NCBI GenBank assembly: GCA_903813345.2
Contig: CAIIXF020000008.1
Location: 16,414,822-16,478,821, forward strand
DNA from: Owenia fusiformis
Taxonomy: Eukaryota; Annelida; Polychaeta; Sabellida; Oweniidae
DNA: 64,000 bases
Direction: 5' to 3'
Shown here: positions 1-11,300 of the stretch, one piece after another
Position numbering within the stretch: position 1 is the stretch's first letter
Layout: each line of letters opens with the position of its first letter
Notes under the pieces: generated by a model
The model's database searches: none
Told to the model about the DNA's origin: nothing
The model's input: the letters and a program-made list of their open reading frames with translations, nothing else
Position numbers and translations under genes: made by a program

Positions 1-345
1 GGGCTTTCTTTATATTAATTGTACACAATAGTGTGATGTTTTAGAATTACTATCCATTTAAATGGTATGGTTAATATAAAATGAATGAAATCAGATTTCT
101 CATAATGATCAAGGCAAACCCTAAGGCAACATGTCACTTATATAAATATTGCAATTAGAATACCTAACATGTACACAGATTGTGTTTCAAACTCAGGAGT
201 AATTTCATAATATATAGGGTCACCCTAACTCCTGTCCTTGGGTCAAATAGGTGCATGAGGGTTCTCACATATAAACAATAATAGAGGTAAAACAGTGTTC
301 AAATTGAGGGGTAATGATGTGAAAAAATCTGCTAAAAAGTGTGTA

Positions 346-485
346 CAGTAAAACCTATGAAGTGGAACAACTCTATAAATGGAACACCTGCTACCCATTT
401 ACTAATTCAAAATAAACATCAAAACACCTCCCAAGAAGAGCACTTTTGAGGTATCCAAGCTGTTCCAGTTATACAGGTTTTACTG
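346..485. mobile_element. pogo/Tigger-like miniature element, TA-flanked at left
   Basis: It begins TA|CAGTAAAACCTATGAAGTGG and ends CAGGTTTTACTG|TTA, about 140 bp. The terminal CAGTAAAACCT inverted repeat, with internal 'agtggaac' copies, is the signature of non-autonomous elements mobilised by pogo-type Tc1/mariner transposases. Three relatives are at 17760, 48806 and 49987. It has no coding capacity. Confidence 0.75.
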
Positions 486-2168
486 TTAATTATATGACTA
501 TGTTTGCATTGAAGAGTATCTATGTGAAGGAGGATTTTGCTAATATAATGATTACATTGGTAGGTTGATTGGTTTAAGTGAGCCCATGTGATTATTTTAT
601 TTTTCATTTTTCTACACTGGAAGAAAAACGATTTTCACCCTAACGAAATCGTCATTTACCCCCTCCCCCTAACGAGACTAAGTTCGTTATTCCACAACTG
701 TTGACTTTTAGACACCATCCCTAAAATTAATACTTTTACATATTGACTAATCAGAAAACACAACAGAACCATACTAATAATTTAATATAATATGGACATA
801 TGGTATTCATCATAATTAAGCAATGGGCAAGGGATGACCAAATTCAACTGGTGAGACAAGAGGTTTACCATAATATTAAGAGTAAAGAGTGTAAGAAAGA
901 TGATTAATGAATCAGGGTCATTATAGCTAGCAAAGGGAAGGAGATATGATCTCAGGGTAAGCTGGAATGACCTGGATCGGAATATAGGATGTCACAAAGC
1001 ACAAATGAGAAACATCTGCCTTCAAACATTCAAAGACAAAGTATGGTTTACTAAAGGGTCAAGTCCTTTGAATTGAAGACTTGGAAAATAATATCATATG
1101 CTACTGTTACTGTTCTTACTATCAATTCAGTAGTTGATTCAGTTGCATTTATAGGACACATTAACCTAAGATTCATTTTATGGAAATACACTTATCATAC
1201 ACATAAAATAAAGTTCCGGTTTCCTAAATTAATCATTTTTCAATGTTTTACTTAACAGATACCTATTATCTTTTGAAGCTGTTAAATAGATTTTTTCTGA
1301 ATGGGATTAACTTTAAATACTATAAATACACATCCTTATCAATTGTTAGCTTTACATTTATAGTAATGGTGAAAAGTGAAAGCTTTTAACCTGATAACGT
1401 ACAATGTCTAAAGAGTAGTAGAAAGTACAGTTTGAATCTGGGTTAAATGTTAAATAAGAGTAATAACCAAACAAAACATGAGAAAACTCTAGGATAAACA
1501 TATATAATATGCATATGGTTTGAACTTAAAAAGCAGCTAATGAGGCAATAGACAGGAGAAAATGAGTCATTCAATCATCGACTTGAAATATATAACTGAA
1601 AAATGGTTTCTTTAGTTTTCTAATCTTCTTTTCTGAAGATACATAAATCACGTGTAAACCTAGGAAGTGTTATTATCTGATACTTAAAGGCAGAATCAGA
1701 TCTATAGGGGGTGACAAAATTACAAGCAACGTGCATAATTGACCTACCAATCTATTCCTTACAATATCAAATACAATATCTCCCAAAAGATTCACAATAT
1801 GTTATAAATTGGTGAAGTTATTAATGATTCAAAGTGCAAAAATGGGTGAAAAATGTTTAAATTCTCCCAAATAATAAGAATGGTAACCATTCTTATAGAA
1901 AAATAATATATTATTGTAAAAATCTTTAGTTTTCCTTGAATAAAGTATGCACTTTTGTGATTTTTAGAAAATAGACATGACAAGGAATGACGTGAGCCAA
2001 AAATATTCTAAAATTGAAACAATTTTTTGTTATGCCTGCTCGCTATCTCTGATTCTCTCTTTAAGTGAATATATCATCAATAAAATGGAAATACCAGCAT
2101 GTGAAATAAAGTAATATTCCCAAAACAGATATCATGAGCAAGTATGATTCAACGTAGTAACATATAAA

Positions 2169-2305
2169 ATGTCACACTTGCCATTTGTTACAGACTGAGC
2201 ACTGAACAGACTATCAAACACCAAACAACAACTGCCAAACACCAACTGCTGAACACCATCCACAAAAATTTTGGAGACTATAACAATTGTGGTGGTGACA
2301 TAAAA
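2169..2305 (+). repeat. TGTCACCA-type dispersed miniature repeat, copy 1
   Basis: This copy runs from a 'tgtcacacttgcca' start through 'ccaaacaccaactgctgaac' and 'caccatccacaaaa' to 'ggtggtgacataaaa'. The outer TGTCACCA-like and TGGTGACA sequences are inverted, so it looks like a small MITE of roughly 90-140 bp. Other copies are near 10088 (minus), 26760 (minus), 44027 (partial), 52652, 52930 and 58547. Confidence 0.7.
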
Positions 2306-2851
2306 AACATACCTTGTGCAGATAATAACATTTTTTAATAAATTTTTCTTTCATAATTACTTTTTGTTCAGCAATTTTAACAAATATGATATGATACAAA
2401 CTTATTAAACATGCAACTCCTCCTTCCTTGTTATATATGAACTTAATAGAGTTTAAAAAGGTAAAGGAATAATTGCAATCATCCCCATAAAATTAAGCAT
2501 ATACAAGGCATTTAGCATTCTGTATATCCCAGCTCAGAACACATGGTTATTAGATATGAAGTCAAACTACTAGCCAAATTGAAATAATAATCATTGCTGG
2601 GCTTGCATCAATTGATCAAGTACATACTAATGCCGTAAAATAAGATACACATGTATAATGCATTTTCTAACACTTTTTTATTTGTCTTAAATTGTCAGGT
2701 ATGGGTTCTATATTCTGTAGAAGAGTTAGAATTAGAAATAATGAAATGGCATTCACTTGGGAGATTTAGGGACATGGACTAATTTTTACTGTTGTAATGC
2801 ATATATACATGTAGTTCATATAGAAGGTGAATGATTTTCCAATTAACCTAC

Positions 2852-3901
2852 CTCTCTTCCAGTGGGCACATGCTTGGCAAGTTTTACTTTGGCAAAGTTT
2901 CCTTTGCCTATAGTTTTTATAAGTCTATATTTTCCTATGTGAGGCTCGTCAGCCCCTCTTCTAGAAGAACCTATCCTTGGGTTAGCATTGTCATCATGAC
3001 GTCCATGTCCATGTGAGCTCTAAAGGAGAAAGAATATGATCATACATAATACTCTGACAATGATAGCTTTGTTATGCATTATAATAAATCTATTACACAT
3101 GCCGAGTCTTCCAAGTCCTAGGATATTTCTAATGTGCCAATGGTATCAGATTATCAAGTGCCAGGACTATAGTCCTGAGAACGTCTCAGTCTCAAACCGA
3201 GATAATTGTGGATTCAACTACACAAAAAGAATGCTAAAATACCCAGGAATCTATTAAACTAGGTGTCTTAAGTGTAAGAGGCGTAGAAAATTCTCCCATG
3301 TTGTAATCGTACAGGCAAAAGATTGAGACGTTCTCAGGACTATAGTCCTGGCACGCACGAGATAAGTTTCGGACACAGAGACCTAAAGGGAGAAGATTTC
3401 CATTTGCCTCCCTAGATATTTACAGAACCATTCTTTGGCCATATATTACAAACAAAAATATTGCACCTAATATATTCCTGAAAAATAGATGAGCAGTAGC
3501 CGCTAGATTACTTTGAGGCTGATAAAAATTATCATGATACTTTGACAGTTTGAGACAGATGATGGAGGGCTCCATTTGCTGAATTATGAATTATAGATAA
3601 TATTGATAGATGACCATAAGAGAATGAATACCTCTACAAGAAATGTTTGAAACTTACAGGCCCTGTTTAGTATTTTACCTCTTTTGAGTTAGAAAGAGAA
3701 CGATGAAACTGAACCACACTGAGACTTCTGCTAGGTCCAAGTGTCAGATTGGGAGAAGTATGCTTTTTTACTGGTCTATGCATTACAGCTACACCTTTTT
3801 ATATATTCCATGATCATAGTTATACTTACATGATGAACCCCATGGTGTCGATCAGCAGTCACAGACTCATGAACAGTGTGAAGATGAGCTCTTCCTGACA
3901 T
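2852..3901 (-). CDS. MARK: MARK/PAR-1 family Ser/Thr kinase, first two coding exons (partial)
   Basis: Exon 1 is 3901..3830 (ATG at 3901, 24 codons, donor GTAAGT) and exon 2 is 3019..2852 (acceptor CTCCTTTAG, 56 codons, donor GTAGGT); both junctions are phase 0. The 80-residue product starts [12 protein letters not shown], like vertebrate MARK (MSxRxxLxTVxE). After a His/Ser-rich linker comes the start of the kinase domain: [20 protein letters not shown], then [11 protein letters not shown], which holds the glycine-rich ATP loop (GKGNFAKV) and stops just before the VAIK lysine. MARK/PAR-1 kinases phosphorylate microtubule-associated proteins and control cell polarity. The remaining kinase domain, UBA and KA1 domains must lie beyond base 1. 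The gene is head to head with TTC9, 1.4 kb apart. The family call is firm; which vertebrate paralogue is closest cannot be told from this part. Confidence 0.93.
3158..3354. mobile_element. 197 bp foldback element with perfect 30 bp inverted ends
   Basis: Left arm 3158-3187 and right arm 3325-3354 are exact reverse complements. Each arm contains the 16 bp palindrome CAGGACTATAGTCCTG, so an arm can also fold on itself. The spacer is about 137 bp and non-coding. It lies in MARK intron 1. No obvious target-site duplication is visible. Confidence 0.75.
3679..3783 (-). CDS. possible alternative first coding exon of MARK
   Basis: On the minus strand an ATG at 3783 opens 35 codons (start [15 protein letters not shown], end HRSLSNSKE) that reach a possible donor GAG|GTAAAA in phase 0, the phase needed to join MARK exon 2. 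The Ser/Lys-rich product looks protein-like but I recognise no domain. Against it: the donor is weak, and a TATATAAAAAGG box lies only about 11 bases upstream of the ATG, which would put a TATA-driven start downstream of it. It cannot be a cassette exon after exon 1, because both candidate acceptors give stops in the required frame. Confidence 0.22.
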
Positions 3902-5301
3902 TTTGAATATATTACTTCAAAGTTCTGGACTGATATTTCCCTCTCTGCTTAGCTATCCGTGCCGCTTCTACATGAGTTCAGGTAACATATGTAAAGATGA
4001 ACCAATGTCCGATGCGGCTACACCTTCGATAACCATATAGCCAAAAAACCAAAGATTTACCGAGGTGTTTCCAAATGTCAATTTTCAGCCCAAAAAATTA
4101 CTGAACTTTTTTGAGATCATTCGGATTCAGAGCGAGTTTCCTTCCATTTGCTGGAAATTCATATCCACTGGATCCTTTTGAAAATATACTTTGTAATCCA
4201 ATGAACCATTAGAACAGCTACCATATGCCCAGAAATACGATTAAATCAAGAAAATCATGGTAAAACTAAAATATTTTCACTTCCTCAAAACAAAATGGCC
4301 GATCTATTTCTTCTCCACGCCAAGGGATGGGTCGTGCGCAAAACCGCTAACTCGCACTTTCATTGGTCAATTAGGAGATGAATGACGTCATGTAGAGTTT
4401 GATGGTCATTTTATCAGCTGATTGCTACTGTTAATTACCGTGCATTCGTTAAATACATTTAATTGATCAAAAACATTTACGGAACGTATAGACCTATTTA
4501 GGTAGAATAAATTGGATGCATCAAAATTCATAATATAACCAACAGGTGACATTGAAATTAACATAAGTAAAACGAAAGTGAAAGAACATCAATACAAAAT
4601 TACAAAGGGCAATACACCGGGGACAATAAAAAACAAAACAAATACAAAACCACATAAGTAACAAGAGCAGTGATCATATAAACCCTACCACTTACACCAA
4701 ATCCTAACTTGAAATAATTGATATAGATATGTACAATGAAACCCCAGGAATGAAATATTGTATATTCTTCAACCAAGCTTACTGTCAAGAATAAGCCATG
4801 TCTAGATTTCAAATGGTGCAGTTTGTTCTCGTATCATACCAAAATTAAAGAACGTTTGGCATGGAAAGATGACCATGTATGTAAGTATTGTATTGAAAAT
4901 ATCTGAATTACCCCGGGAATGTATTCAGGTATTTCTCATCTCCCGCATCATATTTTGCATTTATGTGACATCTATTTTAAAACTTATTCATTTCAGCATC
5001 AATTTATACAATGTAATTTACATAGTCTTGATTTAGACAAGGCTTTCCTAGACATCTTCTATCTTATATTATCTTAGATAGGGGGTATAATCTATAGTAA
5101 GGCGCTGTACACGATTGAAAACAACCATTTTTGAAAACAAACGCAGTTGCCATCTATAGACCGAACGGCATAATTCATAAATAGTAGAACGTTCGCGATT
5201 TCATTGGATAGCTTGACGGAAGTAGAGATTTCCAAAAAAGTTTAAAAGTTGATGAAATGTCGTTTTTTGTTTGATATACCGAATGAAACTATTAAACAGA
5301 C
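3902..5301. promoter_or_regulatory. divergent MARK / TTC9 promoter region
   Basis: These 1.4 kb separate the start codons of the minus-strand MARK gene and the plus-strand TTC9 gene. A perfect palindromic CRE (TGACGTCA, 4383-4390) lies 17 bases from an inverted CCAAT box (ATTGG, 4362-4366). A second ATTGG is near 5204, about 100 bases before the TTC9 ATG. No gene is seen inside; short open frames here are unsupported. Transcription start sites cannot be placed from sequence alone. Confidence 0.5.
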
Positions 5302-8300
5302 ATGGCAAGCACAAGTATTGATCATGACGGTGCCCCTGAATATGTATTCAAGCTAAAGCAAGCCAAGAATTTCAAACAGGAAGGGAATGAAAAATATAAA
5401 TTAAAAAATTATAAAGGTGCTGTGGGGAAATACCATAGAGCCTTGTTATATACCAAAGGAATAGAACAAAAAACAAATATGGGTCCCTTGGAGGGTATTT
5501 TGAAACTTGAAGAAAGTGAACAAGCGAGAAAATATGAAGCTGTGCCAAAAGATGTCATGGAAGAAGTTGTCAAGTTAAAACTCGACTGTTACAATAATCT
5601 TGCAGGTAAAAACTTTCTTCTTGTCATCTGTAAACAAAAAATCAATACAAATACACTTCCTAATGCTTTCTCGTCGAGAAAATATTTTTGAAGACAGTTG
5701 CATTTTTTGTGCTGCAATCTACCAGTGAGGCCATCTCTCTAAGATTTACTTCCTGCGAAAGCTATTGGTTATTGATAATAGCTTTCCCACGGAGCATTTG
5801 GACAGCTCAATGATCGTGACCTTTGAAATCGAATTAAGTCGATCCGCGGCTTACTTTTGGTCTCTAACTGTGTCTTACATCAGTATCATCAATCCGTGTA
5901 AGTATCGGAGCACTGGAGTACTTCTTTTTCGATCAAGACTTGTAATTGTTAGTCGAGTGAATCGTTTTACTGCCAAATTCCAATATGGCGGTTTCTGCTC
6001 GGACATTTTTGTAAATCTCCGGAGGTTGTCCGAACCTAACTAATTCTCAAAATTCATTTCGTTCGTTGCGTATCTCGCACCTAGCAAACCGCCATATTGG
6101 AAATAGGTCTAAAAAACTTTCACTCGATGAACAATTTACAAGTCTTGATCGAAAAAGAAGTACTCCAGCGCTCCAATACTTACACGGATTGATGATACTG
6201 ATGTAAGACACAGTTAGAGACCAAAAGTAAGCCGCGGATCGACTTAATTCGATTTCAAAGGTCACTATTGATGAGCTGTTCACTTCTCCGTTTGAGAGCC
6301 ATAAGTTTCAAAATCTAACATGGCTCTCGAAGTGAGTAATCTATAAGATTTGTGATGAAAAGTAAATATGTTACTGTAAATAGATGTAACATAGCCGAAA
6401 TAGTAGATTTATGTTAAATGAAATGGAAGGCATCAGAAAGTGCCAACTATGCACGGACATCTAATACGAGCTATTACAGTAAAATTTTAAATGTTAGGAA
6501 CTACTTTGAATTTAAAAAATAAGCAATCAAATGACTATATTGCAACAGTATATAAAAAATAGAAACATATGTACTTGTCCTAACTTTTGTATATTTCAGA
6601 TAGTTATGTATAATGTGCACGGATAGTGGGAAGTCCTCCATCTAGGAGGTATATACACCAGGCTGACAAATAATATAAGTAATATATGGAGGACTTTCCA
6701 TAACCGTGATAATGTGCAGTAAAGCTGTGACCTTTTGTAATTTAGGGAGTTTCAGCCATGTTAATTTTTCTGAAAATAACATGGCGGAGAAGCATCAAAA
6801 GATAAGAGGGCACAGCTATGAATATGATAGCTAAACTACAAAACAAACCAAAATATACAAAAGTTAGGACATGTATAAATGTTTCTATTTTTACATATAC
6901 TGCTTCAATATGGTCCTTTGATTGCTTATTTTTTAAATTCAAAGTAGTTACTAACATTTAAAATTTTACTGTAGTCGATGTTGGATATGCTGAACGAGAC
7001 CCTATCTGTTGCAAGACTAACGCCTGGCGTAACCGTCACCATGTTATTCAGTGTTTTTAAGTAGCGCAAAGATCCTGCCGTGACCGTGGTAATGTTATCG
7101 TGAAAGCCTGGTATAACCGCGACAAAGCTGTATTATATTGCAATGCCTGCCATGACTGTGACAATGTAATATAGTTCTGCAAGGCTTGGCATGACCGTGA
7201 CAATGTAATGTGGCAATGTAATGTTATACTGCAAGGCCTGGCATGGCCGTGACAATGTAATATAGTATTGCAAGGCTTGGTATGACCGCCGTGGCAATGT
7301 GATATAGTATTCCAAGTTCGGGTATGAGAGCGGTAATGTAGAAAGGATCCGTACCCATTAGTGTACCTATAAGGACTTAGAAAATTATTGAAAAGGGTAA
7401 AATTGAATTCCAGAATTATTTTTATATAATATGATTCTTTATGAAGTATATTTTCAACAAATCACAAAAATAATATCTAAAATACGGTAAAAAGTTGTTT
7501 TTTACAGTGATTCTTAACACATGTCATCCTGACTCTTAGAATGAGTAATTTTCACATATTTTGACAAAAACTTGAATAATTTCTTGATTTTTGAAGATAC
7601 ACTTAAATCGACTTGTCATTATAAAGCTATAATGTGTCAGAGCATACTAAACTTCACTTTGCTGATCAGTCATGCATAAATACTTTGTAATCCTATTGTT
7701 TTGACAGGCACCCTATTGTGTTCTTGTTTTTAACAATGAATGACCTTCTCCAGTCACTGACAGATTGAGGTGCTTCCGCAGGTCAGACCCCCTCTGATTT
7801 TACCTTTATTATTTAGTATTGACATTATTGCATAATTCAAACATGAAATAAGAGAGGGTCCTGTCTGCGGAAGATACACAATGTGAAAGTATACCATAAA
7901 TTTTAGTTCGAACAAGGAGGCCATATTGGATCTACCTGTCATCAAGGCTACAAACTATCAAGCAAGAATCAGTTGGGTCAGTCTAGTTTTGATTTATCAG
8001 TCATGCCTGCCTCTGAAGATGATATACATTGTAGAGGGACTGAATTAATATTCATTTAGTCATTAAAGGGACACTGCTTTTAAGGTAGTTCTCATCCTCA
8101 TGAACACAAAAATATTTTTTTAAATATTAACAAAGAGTCAAAAGGGTCAATCTATTTTTGATTCATCAGTTATGTCTGCCCCTGAAGGTATATTCCCAAG
8201 GGACTGAATCATTATCCATTTACCCATTTAAAGGGACACTGGCAGCTTGTAAGGAAGTTCTCATCTAAAGAAACTTATGCAGTCAATCTATTTTTGATCC

Positions 8301-11300
8301 ATCATTCATGCATGCACCTAAAGATGATATAATGATGATATATTTAAAGGGACACTGCTTGTAAGGTAGTTCTCACCAAAAGAAAACAAAAGGGTCAATC
8401 TATTTTTGACGCCTGCCACGAAAGATGATAATTGCTGAGAGACTGAATCAGTATCCATTTAGTCATTAAAGGGACAGTGCTTGTAAGATAGTTGTCATCC
8501 TTAGTCACACTAAAATATTTTATTTCATAATGATTATGTAACTTACACAATTGATAGGTTAAAAAATTCCTCCCCTTGTTTGATAGCAACGATGAGTCTT
8601 TTAAAAGGCTTTAAGCTTCAAAAGTTTATATCCAAGACTATCACTGTATAAGTTGCAGCTGAGACCATCACCTGCTTATTTTATGCAAATTAGTTATTTT
8701 GAAAAACAATGCTAATATGATTAGAGAGTCAATTACCTTTTATCAATATTCTTTGAAAATGGCACACAAATATTTCATACATTGGAAAGTCACAACTAGA
8801 TTTGTAACAGTTGAATTGAATACCTAGCTGAATATATCCTCTAAATTGAATACCTAAGTTAAACCTACTGTATACTAACTGTGGTGATCATGGTACCATT
8901 GCTAAGAACACCTTTATTAAGATTCATCGATATATTACGTTTTAGGGGTTATTTTATGATTTGTGTTTTCAATATGTTGCCCTCTGTGTCCCACCTCAAT
9001 GATGTTTAGATATATCGATTGATTGAATAGTCAACATGCTTAAAATAGTCATGAGTGAAGACTAAAGTACCCCTAAAATGATATTTAGAATGATTTGCAT
9101 AGTCAAACTTAAATGCACTGAATGACCTTAGTTTTAATCCCAATGACCTTATTTCATTTTGGATATGTTCATAATCGATAAAAGTATATATTTCGATGTT
9201 ATTTTCAATGAAACCTTTGGGGGCATCTCTAGGTAGATTGGGTAACGGATCCTTTATGATTGCTATTAAGTGACCGTGACAATGTCTATTTCAAAACCTG
9301 GCATGACCGTGGCGATGTATTATGGGATCGCAAAGCCTGGTATGACCGTGACAATGTAATATAGTATTGCAAGGCCAGGTATGAGGGTGGTAATGTAGAA
9401 ATTTAGGCTTAGTCCTACTATGACCGTTATAATGTATTGCAATGACTAGTAAATATATATGACATTAATGCCAGGAATATATTATATATATTTTAAGTGA
9501 TCGTCATTACAATTAAACAGTTTAATATACTATGATCATGGTGTTTATCTACCTTAATCATGTCAAAATCAAAATAACTACTATACATTAATATTCACAA
9601 TACAGCATTGTCACGGTTATACCAGCCTGTCACGATCTTCTCTTTTTCCTAAATAATCCAATTTATATTTTGAGTGATTTTGTGTCAGAGCATGCCTTAG
9701 TGGAAAATGATATATCTCTTAATTTCCAAGTCATAGAGGCTATGCAAGCATATATTTTCTCCATTGAAATCTACATATAAAAATCATGAAGATTGCTTAA
9801 AATTATTGAGAAAGTTACTTCAAAATTAGTGGGTGGCATTTTTTGTGTCACCCTATACTTTGTATCAAATAGATTTAAGGTAATGAGGGAATGGCAGAAA
9901 TTGATGTATCTGATATTCATATTATATAAAGTAGTAATTAATCAGGAGGGATTTGATATAGGGAATATCACAAGGATGTAATATCAATATATGTACCCTC
10001 GAAAATATCAATGTCATCTGAGGGATATTCCCCTAAAACCATAATTTATACAGAAACTTATTATCTGTCCATATTGTTGTATATTCTGTCTCCAACTCTG
10101 TCTCAGTCTCCAACTTTTTTGTGGATGATGTTCGGCATCTGGTGTGTCATGTATATGATGTGCTCATTATATCATATACAACTCTTCAGCATCATGCATA
10201 AGTGTTCATTTTTTCAAAAAAGAAATTCAGAAATTTTTTGAGTAAATGTTTTTCCCCCAATATTTTTCATTTTTCTTTCCCTCTCTTTGGGTAAATATAG
10301 TCTTTAAAGAATCTTAATATTCATGTAATTCTCTTAAAAAGTTGTTCTCTAGTTTCATGTAAATGCATACTTTTGAACATGTATATCAATTGTTCTTATA
10401 CTGGAACGTCCCATGTAATCATTTGTATGTGTTTATTTGAATATATTGTAAATCATTACTGGGCCTCTAGGAAGACCAGTTTTGTACTTATAGAGCCATT
10501 TTGATTTTCACCATTCTGAGCATTTTTTAATTGATTTTGGACCAAAATTGTCACAAGTGAACCCCCCCTGGAATTTTTCAAAAAGTGGACCCCCCCCCCC
10601 TTAGCAAATCCTGGCTACGGGCCTGTAGGGCTACCGTATAATATAGTTTTCAAATCAAACCAAGTATACATTAAACCCAACTGAATTCTCGCCATCTGTT
10701 GACAATTCATTATATTTTGCAGCATGCCTTCTTCAAGAGCAGGTCCCCAACTACCCTAAGATTATTGACTACTGTGTAGATGTGGTTGAGAAGCAGCCAG
10801 ATAATGTCAAGGCTATGTTTAGACTTGGACTTGCCTACTATGAGACTGGCGCCTTTGATAGAGCCCTATCTGTGTTGCGTCAGGCTAAACATCATCCTAA
10901 AGGTGAAAAAGGTAAGATCTTTGGCTACTGTCTGAAGCCTCAGTCACATTTGCTCTATGGCGGCTGTATGGCGGTCATAGCTAGCTCAACATTAACAAAA
11001 TTGATATAGTCCAGTCCAGTGATCTGTTCACTTTGTCTTATACCCATTTTTAGTGAGAGAGGACACACCAGGGTCTGAACTCTGCCATGATGACAACTGC
11101 TAGAAATCTACAATACAGAAACTAAATTTTTCTTTTAAATTGCCCTTGAAATGACCAAATTCCTTTCGAAATGACCCGTACCCAAATACTTTGATATATT
11201 GTATCTTTTTTCAGGGACACCACAGGATACTACGTGTATGAGTTTATTGGGGGAGGATGCATACATATGAAACATCTTGTATACATCTATATCATAGATA

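Larger units (their letters stand above)
1..2851 (-). other. MARK intron 2 (part), no further exon seen
   Basis: The stretch follows the exon 2 donor of the minus-strand MARK gene and runs to the window edge. I looked for the next conserved kinase exon (VAIKIIDKTQL region) and did not find it, so the intron is longer than 2.85 kb. It holds a pogo-like miniature element (346-485) and one copy of the TGTCACCA dispersed repeat (about 2169-2305). The rest is unique AT-rich sequence. Confidence 0.7.
5606..10722 (+). other. TTC9 intron 1, repeat-rich
   Basis: No exon is seen in this 5.1 kb. It holds a 503 bp palindromic element (5789-6291), a TA-flanked miniature element with a smaller one nested inside (6477-6971), two blocks of the ACCGTGACAATG minisatellite, a 100 bp foldback (7773-7873) and a four-copy tandem repeat (7975-8505). 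It also holds a Tc1/mariner end (near 9793-9853), a minus copy of the TGTCACCA repeat (about 10088-10150) and a poly-C repeat (10545-10628). Confidence 0.8.

Noticed and set aside
2831-3016. plus-strand 61-codon frame
   Set aside because: It is the antisense shadow of MARK exon 2, whose minus-strand translation gives the conserved kinase start.
5765-6283. mirror-image 92 and 78-codon frames with nearly the same peptide
   Set aside because: They are the two arms of one palindromic element, not genes.
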